Positions 34,493 through 44,269 of a stretch of DNA of 64,000 nt are shown one piece after another. The translations under genes were made by a program, and so were the position numbers. The stretch's first letter is position 1. Every line of letters starts with the position of its first letter. The DNA comes from Janthinobacterium tructae (GTDB taxonomy: Bacteria > Pseudomonadota > Gammaproteobacteria > Burkholderiales > Burkholderiaceae_D): the NCBI RefSeq assembly GCF_006517255.1, contig NZ_CP041185.1, forward strand, positions 2,170,001 to 2,234,000, written 5' to 3'. The notes under the pieces are model-generated. The model did not search any database, was not told the DNA's origin, and saw only the letters and a list, made by a program, of their open reading frames with translations.

Positions 34493-34858
34493 ATGTACAT
34501 CGGAGAAATCGCCCGCCTGGCGGGGACCTCGCCCAAGGCCTTGCGCCACTATGAAACGCTGGGCTTGCTGGGCGACGTGCGCCGCTCGGGCGCCTACCGC
34601 GTCTACACGCAGCAAGACCTGGCGCAAGTCAGACTGATACGCCAGGCGCAAGCGCTGGGCTTCCGCCTGGCCGAACTGCTGCCCATCCTGGCCGGCGACG
34701 AGACCGACTGGGCCGCCCTGTCGCAGCACATCGCCGCCAAGCGCGCGCAGATACAGCAGGACATCGCGCGCCTGCGCCAGCTCGACGCGCAACTGGACGA
34801 CATCGACACGGAAATCCGCGACTGCCTGGCGCGACAGCACCTTTCAGCGGCCGCTTGA
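34493..34858 (+). CDS. MerR-family transcriptional regulator
   Basis: This 121-residue protein has the MerR HTH (MYIGEIARLAGTSPKALRHYE, GAYRVYTQQDLAQVRLIRQA) and a long C-terminal coiled coil (KRAQIQQDIARLRQLDAQLDD). There is no obvious Cys metal site, so it likely senses a small molecule. Its stop lies inside the promoter of the next gene. Confidence 0.92.
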   Translation: MYIGEIARLAGTSPKALRHYETLGLLGDVRRSGAYRVYTQQDLAQVRLIRQAQALGFRLAELLPILAGDETDWAALSQHIAAKRAQIQQDIARLRQLDAQLDDIDTEIRDCLARQHLSAAA

Positions 34859-34886
34859 CTCTGCCACTAGGGGCAGGCTTTAGCAT
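34855..34886 (+). promoter_or_regulatory. MerR-type promoter with long spacer
   Basis: TTGACT at 34855-34860 and TAGCAT at 34881-34886 (or TTAGCA one base earlier) give a 19-20 base spacer. The dyad CTGCCACTAGGGGCAG sits between them, as in MerR-activated promoters. It overlaps the merR-like stop. Confidence 0.75.
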
Positions 34887-34917
34887 GCAAGTTGTTCTTT
34901 AACGGAAAGCCTGCAGC

Positions 34918-35508
34918 ATGAGCAACATTACACCGAAACACATTTTAATTCTTCTCGGCCACCCGTCCAGCGACAGTTTCTGCGCCGCCCTGGCCGAAGC
35001 CTACGCCGCCACGGCCCGCAACGAAGGCCATACCGTGCGCGAGCTGCGCCTGGGCCAGCTGGACTTCGATCCCATCCTGCACGAAGGCTACCGCCAGGTG
35101 CAGCCGCTGGAAGCGGACTTGCTGGCGGCCCAGGAAGCCATCAGCTGGGCCGAACACCTGGTGTTCGCCTACCCCATCTGGTGGGGCGGCGCGCCGGCCC
35201 TGCTGAAAGGCTTTGTCGACCGCGTCTTCCTGCCCGGCTTTGCCTTCAAGTACCGCCCGGGCAAGGCTTTCCCGGCCCAGCTGCTGAAGGGCCGCACGGC
35301 CCAGCTCCTGGTGACGATGGACACGCCACCCTGGTATTTCCGCTGGGCCTATCACATGCCCGGCATCCACCAGCTGCGCAAGACGACGCTGGAATTTTGC
35401 GGCGTCAAGCCCGTCAAGGTGGCCAGCTTCGGCCCCATCCTCGATTCCACCGAAGTGCAGCGCGCGCGCTGGCTGGAGCAGGCGCAGGCGCTGGCCCGGC
35501 GCCTGTAG
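34918..35508 (+). CDS. NAD(P)H-dependent oxidoreductase (NQO1/MdaB-like)
   Basis: This 196-residue flavodoxin-fold protein has the FMN/FAD-binding ILLGHPSSDSFCAALAEAY, LVFAYPIWWGGAPALLKGFV and MDTPPWYFRWAY motifs of the NQO1/KefF family. It reduces quinones or related electrophiles with NAD(P)H. It lies 59 bases after the MerR regulator, which likely controls it through the long-spacer promoter. Confidence 0.9.
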   Translation: MSNITPKHILILLGHPSSDSFCAALAEAYAATARNEGHTVRELRLGQLDFDPILHEGYRQVQPLEADLLAAQEAISWAEHLVFAYPIWWGGAPALLKGFVDRVFLPGFAFKYRPGKAFPAQLLKGRTAQLLVTMDTPPWYFRWAYHMPGIHQLRKTTLEFCGVKPVKVASFGPILDSTEVQRARWLEQAQALARRL

Positions 35509-35607
35509 GGCTGGAAACGGATTGCCATGCAGCCATCTTGCATACGGTTTTGACAAGCTGGTAATCAAGCCGTCACATTCCAGGGCTACCATGATGATAT
35601 TGCCTGT

Positions 35608-36903
35608 TTGTCAGTCGCCTTGCCGTCGCGACAACAAGGGCCCGCTCGTCATGTAAAGGTAGCCGCTGTGGAGTTCAACGCTTCTCGATTGCATCTTCCC
35701 CGTTATCGCACCTCCGTGGCGTTCGATCTGTGCATACCCACGGAATCGGTGCAGGCCGACGCCAGCAATTTCGCCGTGCTGGAGCTGTTCACGGAACGGC
35801 GCGACATGATGAGCCTGCCAGTCACGGAGCAGCAGAAACCCATCGGCTTGATCAGCCGCAACATCTTCATGTCGCAGATGTCCAAGCCCTTTTATCACGA
35901 GGTGTACGGCAAGAAGAGCTGCATCGCCTTCATGGACAAGGAACCGCTGATCGTCGATGGCGCCATGAGCATCGAAGACCTCACCTTCCGCGCCGTGGAA
36001 GCGGGCGAAAAGGCGCTGGCCGACGGCTTCATCATCACGGAAGGTGGCGCGCTGGCCGGCGTGGGTTTCGGCTTGCAGCTGATGAACGTGGTGGCCACCA
36101 TGCAGGCGGAAAAGAACCGGCAAATCATGCACAGCATCGATTACGCCAGCGTGATCCAGCGCGCCCGGCTGCGCACATCAAGCGCGGAATTGCGCGCCAC
36201 CCTGCCCGACGCGCACCTGGAATGGCAGCCGCGCGACGTCGTCGGCGGCGATTTTTACTTCTTCGAGCGCCACGCGGGCGGCTGGTTTGCCGCCATCGCC
36301 GACTGCACCGGGCACGGCGTGCCGGGCGCCTTCATGACCCTGATCGCCTCGTCGGCCCTGAGCCAGGCACTGCGCGAACTGGGGCCGCGCGATCCGGCCG
36401 CCCTGATCGGCGCCGTCAGCCGCTCCATCAAGACCTTGCTGGGCCAGGACGGCGCCGGCAGCGACAACGCAGGCCACGCCGGTTCGAACGACGGCATGGA
36501 TTGCGCCTTCCTGTGTTACGACGACGCCAGCGCCAGCCTGCGTTTCGCGGGGGCGAAACTGGCGCTGTACGTGGTGGCGCCGGGCGAAGAGGCCGTGCGC
36601 GCCATCGACGGCGCGCGCATGGGCGTGGGCTATGTCGATACGCCGCCCGGCTACTGCTGGCACAACGAGACGCTCGCCATACCCGCCGGCAGCCTGCTGT
36701 TCATCACGACCGACGGCTTGCTCGACCAGATCGGCGGCGCGCGCGACATCGCCTATGGCAAGCGGCGCATGCGCGAGCAGCTGCTGGCGCAGCGCGACGC
36801 TCCCGCCGGCGACGTGGCGGCGGCGCTGCTGCAGGACAGCGCCGCCTGGCAAGGCAAGCAACCGCGCCGCGACGACCTGACCTTTTTCTGTTTCCGCCTG
36901 TAG
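35608..36903 (+). CDS. SiaA-like PP2C phosphatase with soluble N-terminal domain
   Basis: This 431-residue protein has a CBS-type segment at about 45-150 (PIGLISRNIFMSQMSKPF, AMSIEDLTFRAVEAGEKALA), a helical linker and a SpoIIE/PP2C phosphatase from about 195. Catalytic motifs are DVVGGDFYFFE, IADCTGHGVPGAFMTLIA, TTDGLLDQIGG and RRDDLTFFCF. It resembles SiaA of the Pseudomonas siaABCD locus, but has no transmembrane or HAMP region, so it is probably cytoplasmic. It starts an operon with a SiaB-type kinase, a DUF1987 protein and a diguanylate cyclase. The phosphatase is expected to dephosphorylate the SiaC-like protein. ATG 35608 lacks a strong ribosome site, so the start is uncertain. Confidence 0.85.
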   Translation: MSVALPSRQQGPARHVKVAAVEFNASRLHLPRYRTSVAFDLCIPTESVQADASNFAVLELFTERRDMMSLPVTEQQKPIGLISRNIFMSQMSKPFYHEVYGKKSCIAFMDKEPLIVDGAMSIEDLTFRAVEAGEKALADGFIITEGGALAGVGFGLQLMNVVATMQAEKNRQIMHSIDYASVIQRARLRTSSAELRATLPDAHLEWQPRDVVGGDFYFFERHAGGWFAAIADCTGHGVPGAFMTLIASSALSQALRELGPRDPAALIGAVSRSIKTLLGQDGAGSDNAGHAGSNDGMDCAFLCYDDASASLRFAGAKLALYVVAPGEEAVRAIDGARMGVGYVDTPPGYCWHNETLAIPAGSLLFITTDGLLDQIGGARDIAYGKRRMREQLLAQRDAPAGDVAAALLQDSAAWQGKQPRRDDLTFFCFRL

Positions 36904-36968
36904 TTTTGGCGCCATCGAAGCACCTTATCAACAAGAAACCGGGTCACCGGCTAGCCAGGAGCACGGAC

Positions 36969-37526
36969 GTGCTGTACGAAGAATTCAACGAGTTTTGGGA
37001 TGTGGCGCGCAAGCGCAACATCATCTTTTTTTACGTGGGCTATTTCTCGCAGCACGTGGTGAGCGCCATTTCCGAAACCATCAAGGCGCGCCTCGACACG
37101 GCCGGCGCGGCCGGACCCACGCGGCGGCGCATCTTTTCCTCGTTCATCGAGATGTCGCAAAACATCATGCACTATTCCGCCGACAGCCTGACGCCCGATG
37201 CGCAGCTGGACCAGCAGATGCGGCGCGGCTCGTTTTGCATCGGCACGCGCGGCGACAGCTTCTTTCTGCTGTGCGCCAACCCCGTCTCGACGGACAACGT
37301 GGCGCAGATCCGCGCCCGCCTGGAGCCGCTGCACACGATGACGATGGAAGAAATCCGCCTCGCCTACAAGAAGGCCCTGCGCGAGGAAGCGCCGGCCGAC
37401 AGCAAGGGCGCGGGCCTGGGTTTTCTCACCATGGCGCGCGACGCCAGCGAGCCGCTGGAATTCGAATTCGTCCAGGACCCACAGGAGCCGGGGCACACCA
37501 TCTTCTGCATCAAAGCCATCATTTGA
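36969..37526 (+). CDS. siaB: SiaB-like protein kinase
   Basis: This 185-residue protein has a GHKL-type ATP-binding pattern: N-box EMSQNIMHYSAD and G-box KGAGLGFLTMA, with LYEEFNEFWD at the start. GTG 36969 follows AGGAG by seven bases. SiaB phosphorylates the SiaC anti-sigma-type partner in Pseudomonas. The start is uncertain because the frame is open upstream, but the ribosome site is good. Confidence 0.85.
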   Translation: MLYEEFNEFWDVARKRNIIFFYVGYFSQHVVSAISETIKARLDTAGAAGPTRRRIFSSFIEMSQNIMHYSADSLTPDAQLDQQMRRGSFCIGTRGDSFFLLCANPVSTDNVAQIRARLEPLHTMTMEEIRLAYKKALREEAPADSKGAGLGFLTMARDASEPLEFEFVQDPQEPGHTIFCIKAII

Positions 37527-37548
37527 AAGAGCCGACTCAGGAAAGCAT

Positions 37549-37947
37549 ATGCAATTACCGTCACCACTGTTCATCGCCGCGACCCCGTGTTCGCCCGAAA
37601 TCGACTTCCGTTTCGAGCAGCACACCCTGTCGATCAAGGGCGAGTCATATCCGGAAAACGCGGCCGCCTTCTATGGCCCGCTGATCGCCACCGTGCGCGC
37701 CTATCTGGACGCCTGCGGCGAGAGCGCCATCACAGTCAACGTCTCGCTGGCCTACTTCAACAGCTCCAGCACGAAGATGCTGTTTACCCTGTTCGACACC
37801 CTGAACCAGGCGGCCATCGACGGCAACCAGGTGCGCCTGAACTGGTATCACGACGAAGACGACGACACCATCCTGGAGTTCGGCCAGGAGCTGCAGCAGG
37901 ATTTCACGGCGCTCGATTTCTGCGACCATCCCGTGCGAGGCAGCTAG
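37549..37947 (+). CDS. siaC: SiaC-like DUF1987 protein
   Basis: This 132-residue protein has the DUF1987 pattern: DFRFEQHTLSIKGESYPENA, LAYFNSSSTKMLFTLFD and LNWYHDEDDDTILEFGQEL. In Pseudomonas SiaC, phosphorylation of a Thr in the SST region by SiaB blocks binding to the cyclase SiaD. The corresponding SSSTK is intact. It starts 22 bases after siaB. Confidence 0.87.
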   Translation: MQLPSPLFIAATPCSPEIDFRFEQHTLSIKGESYPENAAAFYGPLIATVRAYLDACGESAITVNVSLAYFNSSSTKMLFTLFDTLNQAAIDGNQVRLNWYHDEDDDTILEFGQELQQDFTALDFCDHPVRGS

Positions 37948-37950
37948 AGC

Positions 37951-38691
37951 ATGCACGCCGCCATCTCCGAGTCCGGCCTGGAACCCGACCTGTTCACCGT
38001 GGAAGCGGCGGCGCTAGCTGCCGCGCGTCGCATGCACGCCGACGTCCATGCCAGCGGCGAGGCGCAGCGCCGCGTGCTCGGTGAACTGATCAATCACTAC
38101 GAACGGCTGATGCGCGAGACACGGCGCCTGATCGGCCGCAGCGACCGCGCCGAGCGCGACATGCATTTGCTGAACCGGCAATTGCAAACCCTGGCCGGCC
38201 AGCTCGAATACCGCGCCACGCACGACCCGCTGACGGGCGCCCTGAACCGCGGCGCCGTGATCGAGCATGCCTCGCACTGCCTGGCGCAGGGCGACATGGC
38301 CCTGATCGTGCTCGACATCGACCTGTTCAAGCAGGTCAACGACGATTTCGGCCACCCGGCCGGCGACGGCGTGATCCAGGCCGTGGTTGACTGCCTGAAG
38401 GGATTATTGGGACAGGAGACGGCCATCGGCCGGGTCGGCGGTGAAGAGTTTTCCGTGGTCTGGCCCACCTCTTCGCGCGACGAGGCGGCGCACATCGCGC
38501 AGCGCATCTGCGAGAGCGTCGGCCGCCAGCGCCATGCGGCGCCCATCACGCGCGCCATTACCGTCAGCGTGGGCCTGAGCTGGAACCGCGCCGGCACGCC
38601 GTTCGAGACGGCCTACAGCCATGCGGACCAGGCCCTGTACCAGGCCAAGCGCGAAGGTCGCAACTGCGTGCGCCAGTGGCTGGAAAGCTGA
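37951..38691 (+). CDS. siaD: SiaD-like diguanylate cyclase
   Basis: This 246-residue protein has an N-terminal helical region and a GGDEF domain with RVGGEEFSVVW, so the active site is intact. DPLTGALNRGAV and DIDLFKQVNDDFGHPAGD are conserved. It would make cyclic di-GMP when bound by unphosphorylated SiaC. It starts three bases after siaC. No I-site RxxD is obvious next to the GGEEF. Confidence 0.88.
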   Translation: MHAAISESGLEPDLFTVEAAALAAARRMHADVHASGEAQRRVLGELINHYERLMRETRRLIGRSDRAERDMHLLNRQLQTLAGQLEYRATHDPLTGALNRGAVIEHASHCLAQGDMALIVLDIDLFKQVNDDFGHPAGDGVIQAVVDCLKGLLGQETAIGRVGGEEFSVVWPTSSRDEAAHIAQRICESVGRQRHAAPITRAITVSVGLSWNRAGTPFETAYSHADQALYQAKREGRNCVRQWLES

Positions 38692-38705
38692 CTCAAAGCA
38701 CTGCC

Positions 38706-39431
38706 TCAGCGCAGCTGTTCGCGCGCCATGCTGCCGTCGCGGCGCATGGCGGCAGCGGCGCGCTGCATGGCAGCCACCTGCGCCTCGGGTACCTTGAGGT
38801 TACAGGCCAGGTAAGTCTGCACGCGATTAAAGGTCAGCAGCGGTTCCACCTTGCCCTCCCACTCCTTGCCGGCAAACGGCTTGCTGCCCACCGCCATGCC
38901 CACGGCCCACAGGTCGATGCGCCCCAGCAGCAGTTTTTGCGGATTGAGCCACTCCTGCGTCACGGGCGCCACGTTCAGGCCATGCTGGCGCAGGTAGTCG
39001 TCGCGTGCGTCGCCCAGCACCGTGCCGATCACCAGGCCGCGCGCATCGGCCAGCGTGCGCAGCGTCAGATGCCGCTCGGCCAGGCCATACAGTACCCACT
39101 CCGCTTCGTTGAGGGGGCCGATCCAGCGAAATTGCGCTTCGCGCTCTTGCGTGCGGCTGGTGGAAAAGATGCAGGTATCCGGCTCGCGCAGCGCCTGCGC
39201 ATACGCGCGCTTCCACGGCAGCAATTCAATACTGTAGGCGATGCCGGCGCGCGCCATGATGTCGCGCACCTTCGTCGTTTCGCGTCCGACAACGACATTA
39301 CCTTCCATCATGCTCGATGGCGGCAAGTGCTCGCCAACGATGCGCAGGCCAGCCGCCGCGGCCAGCACCGGCATCAGCAGCGCCAATGCCAGCAGCCGCG
39401 CCATGCTTGCTTGTTTCATGCTTGCTTTCAT
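38706..39431 (-). CDS. Periplasmic amino-acid-type solute-binding protein
   Basis: This 241-residue protein has a signal peptide (MARLLALALLMPVLAAAA) and the type II periplasmic binding fold of SBP_bac_3 type: LRIVGEHLPPSSMMEG, VRDIMARAGIAYSIELLPWK and TCIFSTSRTQEREAQFRWIG. No transporter genes are adjacent, so it may be an orphan or signalling protein. It is convergent with the sia operon. Confidence 0.8.
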   Translation of the reverse strand: MKASMKQASMARLLALALLMPVLAAAAGLRIVGEHLPPSSMMEGNVVVGRETTKVRDIMARAGIAYSIELLPWKRAYAQALREPDTCIFSTSRTQEREAQFRWIGPLNEAEWVLYGLAERHLTLRTLADARGLVIGTVLGDARDDYLRQHGLNVAPVTQEWLNPQKLLLGRIDLWAVGMAVGSKPFAGKEWEGKVEPLLTFNRVQTYLACNLKVPEAQVAAMQRAAAAMRRDGSMAREQLR

Positions 39432-39572
39432 CTGCTACAGGGGATTCAAACCGATGTTACCATCGCCCCGTGCCGGCATCGCCGCATATTATCAATTACA
39501 CCATCTATTTTCCGCAACGTGGCAACAGGCCAACGCCGGGACGATCAGCATGCAGGGGGAAGGAAGAATCAC

Positions 39573-39668
39573 TGGCGGAAAACAGTAGGAGTCGAACCTA
39601 CGGGAGAACGTCTGACGCCCTCCACCGGGTTTGAAGCCCGGCCACATCACCGGATGAGTGTGCTTTCC
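39573..39668 (-). tRNA. selC: tRNA-Sec (anticodon UCA)
   Basis: The minus strand gives GGAAAGCACACTCATCCGGT at the 5' end and TACTGTTTTCCGCCA at the 3' end. The anticodon arm is CGGGCTTCAAACCCG. It is 96 bases long with an extended variable arm and an eight-base acceptor stem, the hallmarks of tRNA-Sec. It lies 12 bases downstream of selB. Confidence 0.95.
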
Positions 39669-39680
39669 GCGGTGCCTGAG

Positions 39681-41636
39681 CTAACTGTTGGGCAAGGCTG
39701 CAGTATAGGACCACAGCGCTTGCGGGCGTAATAGATGCCCATTGCCAACACGGCGAGTATAACCGACGCGGTCAAAGAATTCCAAGACCTGGATCGCCCG
39801 CTTGCGGCCCAGACAACTGGCATCGCGGAAGGCGGCCGCGCCCACGGCGCCGGAACCGGGCGCCAGATTCTCATCCAGCTCCGCTTTTTCGGTCAGAGTG
39901 CGTACCAGTTGCGCCAGCTCGGCCAGCGCCGCCTGGTGATAAAACAGGTCGTGCACCACCTGGCTGATCTGCCCTGCCTTGGCAAGTTTACGCAACAGCC
40001 GGCGCGCGTCATCTTCGGCGAGGCCGAAGTCGCGCGCCAGGTCGCGCGTCCACGGCGGCTCGAAGCGCCCCCGCTCCAACGCCGCCAGCAAGGGTTCGGC
40101 CAGCGCCTGCTCCTGCGGCGTCAGTTCCACGCTGTGCGTCGGCAGATGCAGGCTGGCGCCGCGCGCCAGCACTTCGCCGCGCGCCAGCAAGCCTTCGACC
40201 AGATGGCTCCACAAGGCGTCTTCCATCTCCGCGTCGACGATGCGCTTCAGGCGCCACAGTTCCGGCCCTGCTTCATCGGGTGCACGCGCGTGGAACACCG
40301 CCAGGGCGGCCAGCACCCGCTCTTCCAGCACCAGCAACGCTGGCGGCGCCAGCAGCAGGGCGTCGCCACCGCGCAGGGCGATGCGCCGCGTCTCGGCCGG
40401 CAGCGCGATGGCGTTCGCCGGCAGCAGCGACAGGCGCACCAGCAGCGACTCGCGCAGCCCCAGCGGGCTTTGCGCCAGCAAGGCAGCAATATCGCCCTGT
40501 GCAACAAAGGCGGCCAGCGCGGCCAGCCAGGCCAGCCTGGCCGGGCTGCGCCGCTTGCGCGCGGGGCCGAACGGGTCGAGCACCATGCCGCCGCCCACCG
40601 TCTGCGTCGCTTGCGCATTGCGCACGACGAAGCGGTCGCCCGGCACGCCGTGCATGGGCGTCTCGAACACCAGTTGTACTCTGCCCGTCTGCCCCGGCGA
40701 CAGAGTTTCGCCATCGAGCATGACGGCGCGCGCCAGCTGGTGCGCCGCGCCCAGGTGCACGTGCAGCGGCGACCAGGCTTTCAATTGCACGCCGGCGTCG
40801 GGCAGCAGGGTCAGTTCCACGTCGAGGCGTTCGGAACACTGCGCCAGTTCCGGCGCGACGATCCAGTTGCCCCGTTCGATGCGTTCGCGCTCGATGCCGG
40901 CCAGGTTCAGCGCCAGGCGCTGGCCCGCCATGCCCGTCCCGGCCGCGCGGTTTTGCGCATGGATGCTGCGCACGCGCGCTTGCGCGCCGCCAGGCGCCAG
41001 TTGCAGCATGTCACCCACCTGTACGCGTCCCGCCAGCGCCGTGCCGGTGACGATGGTGCCCTGCCCCGACAAGGTGAACACGCGGTCCACGCCCAGGCGG
41101 AACAAGCGCCGTTCATCGCGCTGCGGCAGGCTGCGCGCCACTTGCCTCAGGTGCGCCAGCAAGGCGGCCACGCCGGGATCGTTGTCGCGGCTGGCCGCCG
41201 TGGGGAAGATGGGGCTGCCCGCCAGCGGCGTGCCGGCCAGCAGCGCCTCGATGTCCGCCTCCACCTGCGCCACGCGGGCGCCGTCGGCGCGGTCGATCTT
41301 GGTCAGCGCCACGGCGCCGCGCGTCACGCCCAGCAGCTGCAAAATCGCCAGGTGCTCGTGCGTCTGCGGCATGATGCCGTCGTCGGCCGCCACCACCAGC
41401 AGGGCGAAGTCGATGCCCGTCACGCCGGACGCCATGGTACGGATGAATTTTTCGTGGCCCGGCACGTCGATCACGCCCAGCACCGTGCCGTCGGCCAGCG
41501 GCAGATAGGCATAGCCGAGTTCTATCGAGATGCCGCGCGCCTGCTCTTCCTTCAGGCGGTCCGTGTGCACGCCCGTCAGCGCGCGCGTGAGCGTCGTCTT
41601 GCCATGGTCGATATGGCCTGCGGTGCCGACGATCAT
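39681..41636 (-). CDS. selB: Selenocysteine-specific elongation factor SelB
   Basis: This 651-residue protein has a GTPase domain ([39 protein letters not shown]) and C-terminal winged helices ([20 protein letters not shown]) that bind the SECIS hairpin. It delivers selenocysteinyl-tRNA to UGA codons. ATG 41636 overlaps the selA stop. Upstream of it the frame is open but antisense-like and not supported. Confidence 0.95.
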   Translation of the reverse strand: MIVGTAGHIDHGKTTLTRALTGVHTDRLKEEQARGISIELGYAYLPLADGTVLGVIDVPGHEKFIRTMASGVTGIDFALLVVAADDGIMPQTHEHLAILQLLGVTRGAVALTKIDRADGARVAQVEADIEALLAGTPLAGSPIFPTAASRDNDPGVAALLAHLRQVARSLPQRDERRLFRLGVDRVFTLSGQGTIVTGTALAGRVQVGDMLQLAPGGAQARVRSIHAQNRAAGTGMAGQRLALNLAGIERERIERGNWIVAPELAQCSERLDVELTLLPDAGVQLKAWSPLHVHLGAAHQLARAVMLDGETLSPGQTGRVQLVFETPMHGVPGDRFVVRNAQATQTVGGGMVLDPFGPARKRRSPARLAWLAALAAFVAQGDIAALLAQSPLGLRESLLVRLSLLPANAIALPAETRRIALRGGDALLLAPPALLVLEERVLAALAVFHARAPDEAGPELWRLKRIVDAEMEDALWSHLVEGLLARGEVLARGASLHLPTHSVELTPQEQALAEPLLAALERGRFEPPWTRDLARDFGLAEDDARRLLRKLAKAGQISQVVHDLFYHQAALAELAQLVRTLTEKAELDENLAPGSGAVGAAAFRDASCLGRKRAIQVLEFFDRVGYTRRVGNGHLLRPQALWSYTAALPNS

Positions 41637-43042
41637 GCGGACAACTCGCCGAGCTGCGCGATGAAGGCCGTCTCGTGCGCCGCTTCCAGGCAGCGCAGGT
41701 CCAGCCACAGAGTGTCTTGGCCGATGCGCCCGATCACGGGGCACGGCAAGGCGCGCAAACGCTGTTCCAGCACGCCCAATGGGTTGCTCAGGCGCGAGCC
41801 GGAAGCGCTGCGGATGGCCAGGCCAAAGCTGGGCAGCTGGTCGACGGGCAAGGCGCCGCTGCCGATCTGGCTTTGCATGGCTTCGGCCGTGACCACGTAC
41901 TGCATGCCCAACGCGCCCTGCAGCAGCGGCAGCAGGGTTTGCGCCTGCCCGCGCATGGCGGCCGCGGGGCGCGTCAACAGGCGCAAGGTGGTCAGACGTT
42001 CGGCCAGCAAGTCCGGCGCGCGGTACAGCTGCAGCACCGGGGCCAATGCCGCCAGGGTCAGCTTGCCGACCCGCAGCGCGCGTTTCAGGGGGTTGCGCTT
42101 GATCTTCGCGATCAAATCGGCGCGCCCGACGATGACGCCGCATTGCGGCCCGCCCAGCAATTTATCGCCGCTGAAGGTGACCAGGTCGGCACCCGCTTCG
42201 ATGGTTTCGCGCACCGTTGTTTCATGCGGCAAGCCATACTGGGCCAGGTCGACCAGGGTGCCGCTGCCCAGGTCCACGGCCGTCGGCACACCGTGTTTGG
42301 ATGCCAGCGGCACCAGTTCGTCGAGTTCCACGCTTTTCGTGAAACCGGTGATCGCGTAATTGCTGCAATGGACCTTCATCAAGAGGGCCGTGTCTTCATT
42401 CACGCCATTGGCGTAATCGGCCAGGTGGGTGCGGTTGGTGCTGCCTACTTCGCGCAGCACGGCGCCGGCGCGCGTCATCACGTCGGGGATGCGGAAGGCG
42501 CCGCCGATTTCCACCAGTTCACCGCGCGAGACGACGACCTCTTTATTCTGCGCCAGGGTATTCAACATCAGCAGCACGGCGGCCGCATTGTTGTTGACGA
42601 TGGTGGCCGCTTCGGCGCCCGTCAGTTCGCGCAGCAATTCCTCGACCAGGTCGTCGCGGTCGCCGCGCTTGCCCGTCTCCAGGTCGAATTCCAGGTTCAT
42701 CGGCCACTGCAGCGCTTCCACCACGGCTTGCACGGCCGCGTCGGGCAGCAGCGCGCGGCCCAGATTCGTGTGCAGCACGGTGCCCGTCAGGTTGAACACG
42801 GCGCGCAGCTGCGAGCGCGATTGGGCCTGCAACCGCTCGCCCATGTGCGCGGCGATGGCGGTGATCGATGCGCCCTCCTCGCACACTGCGCCGGCCAGCA
42901 TGGCCGTGCGCAGTTCGGCCAGCACGGCGCGCGCGCTGGCCAGGGTTTGCACGCGGCCGTAATTCGCAATCAGGGCCAGGCAAGCCGCGTCGCCCAGGAT
43001 GCGGTCGACCGACGGCAGGCGCACGGTTTGCCCCGTCGTCAT
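41633..43042 (-). CDS. selA: L-seryl-tRNA(Sec) selenium transferase SelA
   Basis: This 469-residue pyridoxal-phosphate enzyme has the SelA pattern: [39 protein letters not shown] and [19 protein letters not shown] with the PLP-binding lysine. It converts seryl-tRNA(Sec) to selenocysteinyl-tRNA using selenophosphate. ATG 43042 overlaps the fdhE stop. selD is not in this window. Confidence 0.95.
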   Translation of the reverse strand: MTTGQTVRLPSVDRILGDAACLALIANYGRVQTLASARAVLAELRTAMLAGAVCEEGASITAIAAHMGERLQAQSRSQLRAVFNLTGTVLHTNLGRALLPDAAVQAVVEALQWPMNLEFDLETGKRGDRDDLVEELLRELTGAEAATIVNNNAAAVLLMLNTLAQNKEVVVSRGELVEIGGAFRIPDVMTRAGAVLREVGSTNRTHLADYANGVNEDTALLMKVHCSNYAITGFTKSVELDELVPLASKHGVPTAVDLGSGTLVDLAQYGLPHETTVRETIEAGADLVTFSGDKLLGGPQCGVIVGRADLIAKIKRNPLKRALRVGKLTLAALAPVLQLYRAPDLLAERLTTLRLLTRPAAAMRGQAQTLLPLLQGALGMQYVVTAEAMQSQIGSGALPVDQLPSFGLAIRSASGSRLSNPLGVLEQRLRALPCPVIGRIGQDTLWLDLRCLEAAHETAFIAQLGELSA

Positions 43043-44094
43043 GCTGGCTGGCCCTCGCCGCTGTCGTTCTTCCCCAGCCACAGCAGCGGATTGCCGCTGG
43101 CGCGCTGGTAGCCCGCTTCGCCCACCAGCAGGTCGAGCATCAGGCTGGCCAGGTCGTCGGCCAGCGGTTCGACATTGTAATCGTGTTCCTGGTTGAAGAC
43201 TTTGCGATAGGTATGGCAATCGTCGCAGGTTTCCGCACGCGCCACCTTCTTCGGATCATTCGCCTTGTTGGGCAATTTGTCGTCCTTCGCCGCCACGGGG
43301 TCGAACGGCGCAGCATCGGCCGCGTCCAGGCCCTGGTAGGCGATCTTGCCATTCTGTTCGCAAGTCGAGCACTTCACGCGCACCATATGCCATTCGCTTT
43401 CGCAAATGCCGCAGTGCAGATAGCGGTAACCCTGCGACTGGCCGCCGATGCGGATCACGCTGGCGACGGGGTGCGAACCGCAGACGGGACACAGGGTACC
43501 CGTTTCCAGGTCCGGCACGCGCGCGGCGCGCAGTTCACTGGCCGACACCGACCATAAAATCTGCAGCGCGGCGGCGACGAACGGCGCGTGCATGGGATTG
43601 AGGTTGTCGCCGTTTTCATCGAGCACGGCATCGGCGCAGGCGTCCAGCGCTGGCGCATCGAGCGCGCGCAGCTGCGCCAGCACCTGGGTCAGGCCGCCGG
43701 ACAATGCCGGCTGGCTGGCCGCCGTGCTCGCCAATTCATCGAGCAGGCTGGCAAAGATGTCGCGCCAGACGGGCGGACGGGCGCCATTCACGGGCAGCAC
43801 CGGCATGCGGTGCTGCATCGCGCGGCGCAGCGCGTCGGGGTCGGCGGCGGGCACGGCGCCGGGCGTCAGCTTTCCCACCACGGCGGCCTGCGCGTCGGCC
43901 AGCGCGGCCATCAGCACCAGGTAACCCTGCATGCCCGCGTCGACGGGGATGCCCTTGATATTGCCTTGCGCCAGTTCGCGCAAGCGCAAGGCGCGCGCCT
44001 TGAACAAGCTGTCAGGCTGCGGCAGCAGCAGGCGCGGAATCGCGTTGTGGTCCAGGCCTTCGATTTCGCCTGGCTGAAGAATGCGTTGTACCAA
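43039..44094 (-). CDS. fdhE: Formate dehydrogenase accessory protein FdhE
   Basis: This 351-residue cytoplasmic protein has several CxxC pairs: CPVCGSHPVAS, YLHCGICESEW, CSTCEQNGK and CDDCHTYRK. These form the rubredoxin-like metal sites of FdhE, which assists assembly of formate dehydrogenase. Its stop overlaps the selA start. Confidence 0.93.
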   Translation of the reverse strand: MVQRILQPGEIEGLDHNAIPRLLLPQPDSLFKARALRLRELAQGNIKGIPVDAGMQGYLVLMAALADAQAAVVGKLTPGAVPAADPDALRRAMQHRMPVLPVNGARPPVWRDIFASLLDELASTAASQPALSGGLTQVLAQLRALDAPALDACADAVLDENGDNLNPMHAPFVAAALQILWSVSASELRAARVPDLETGTLCPVCGSHPVASVIRIGGQSQGYRYLHCGICESEWHMVRVKCSTCEQNGKIAYQGLDAADAAPFDPVAAKDDKLPNKANDPKKVARAETCDDCHTYRKVFNQEHDYNVEPLADDLASLMLDLLVGEAGYQRASGNPLLWLGKNDSGEGQPA

Positions 44095-44230
44095 TGGAGT
44101 TTTCCCATCAAAAAAAGCAAGGCAGAGCCAGCGGAGTTGGCTGTGCTGTAAAAGTATTTTAATCGATAAAAAGAAAGGGGCCAGTCCTGGGGGACTGGCC
44201 CTGGCATACGAAAACGCCGGCGGCGGAGCA

Positions 44231-44261
44231 TGTCGGCTTACGCGAAGCTAAGCCGACCTAC
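44231..44261. repeat. REP-like palindrome, copy 3 (short)
   Basis: TGTCGGCTTACGC, a short loop and GCTAAGCCGACCTAC form a hairpin related to the elements at 19668 and 27665. It lies in the 175-base gap between fdoI and fdhE; a GGCCAGTCC/GGACTGGCC hairpin lies nearby at about 44179-44203. Confidence 0.7.
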
Positions 44262-44269
44262 CCTGCTGC

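Noticed and set aside
39735..42359. 874-codon plus-strand frame over selB and selA
   Set aside because: It is antisense to two well-supported genes and has shadow-like composition.
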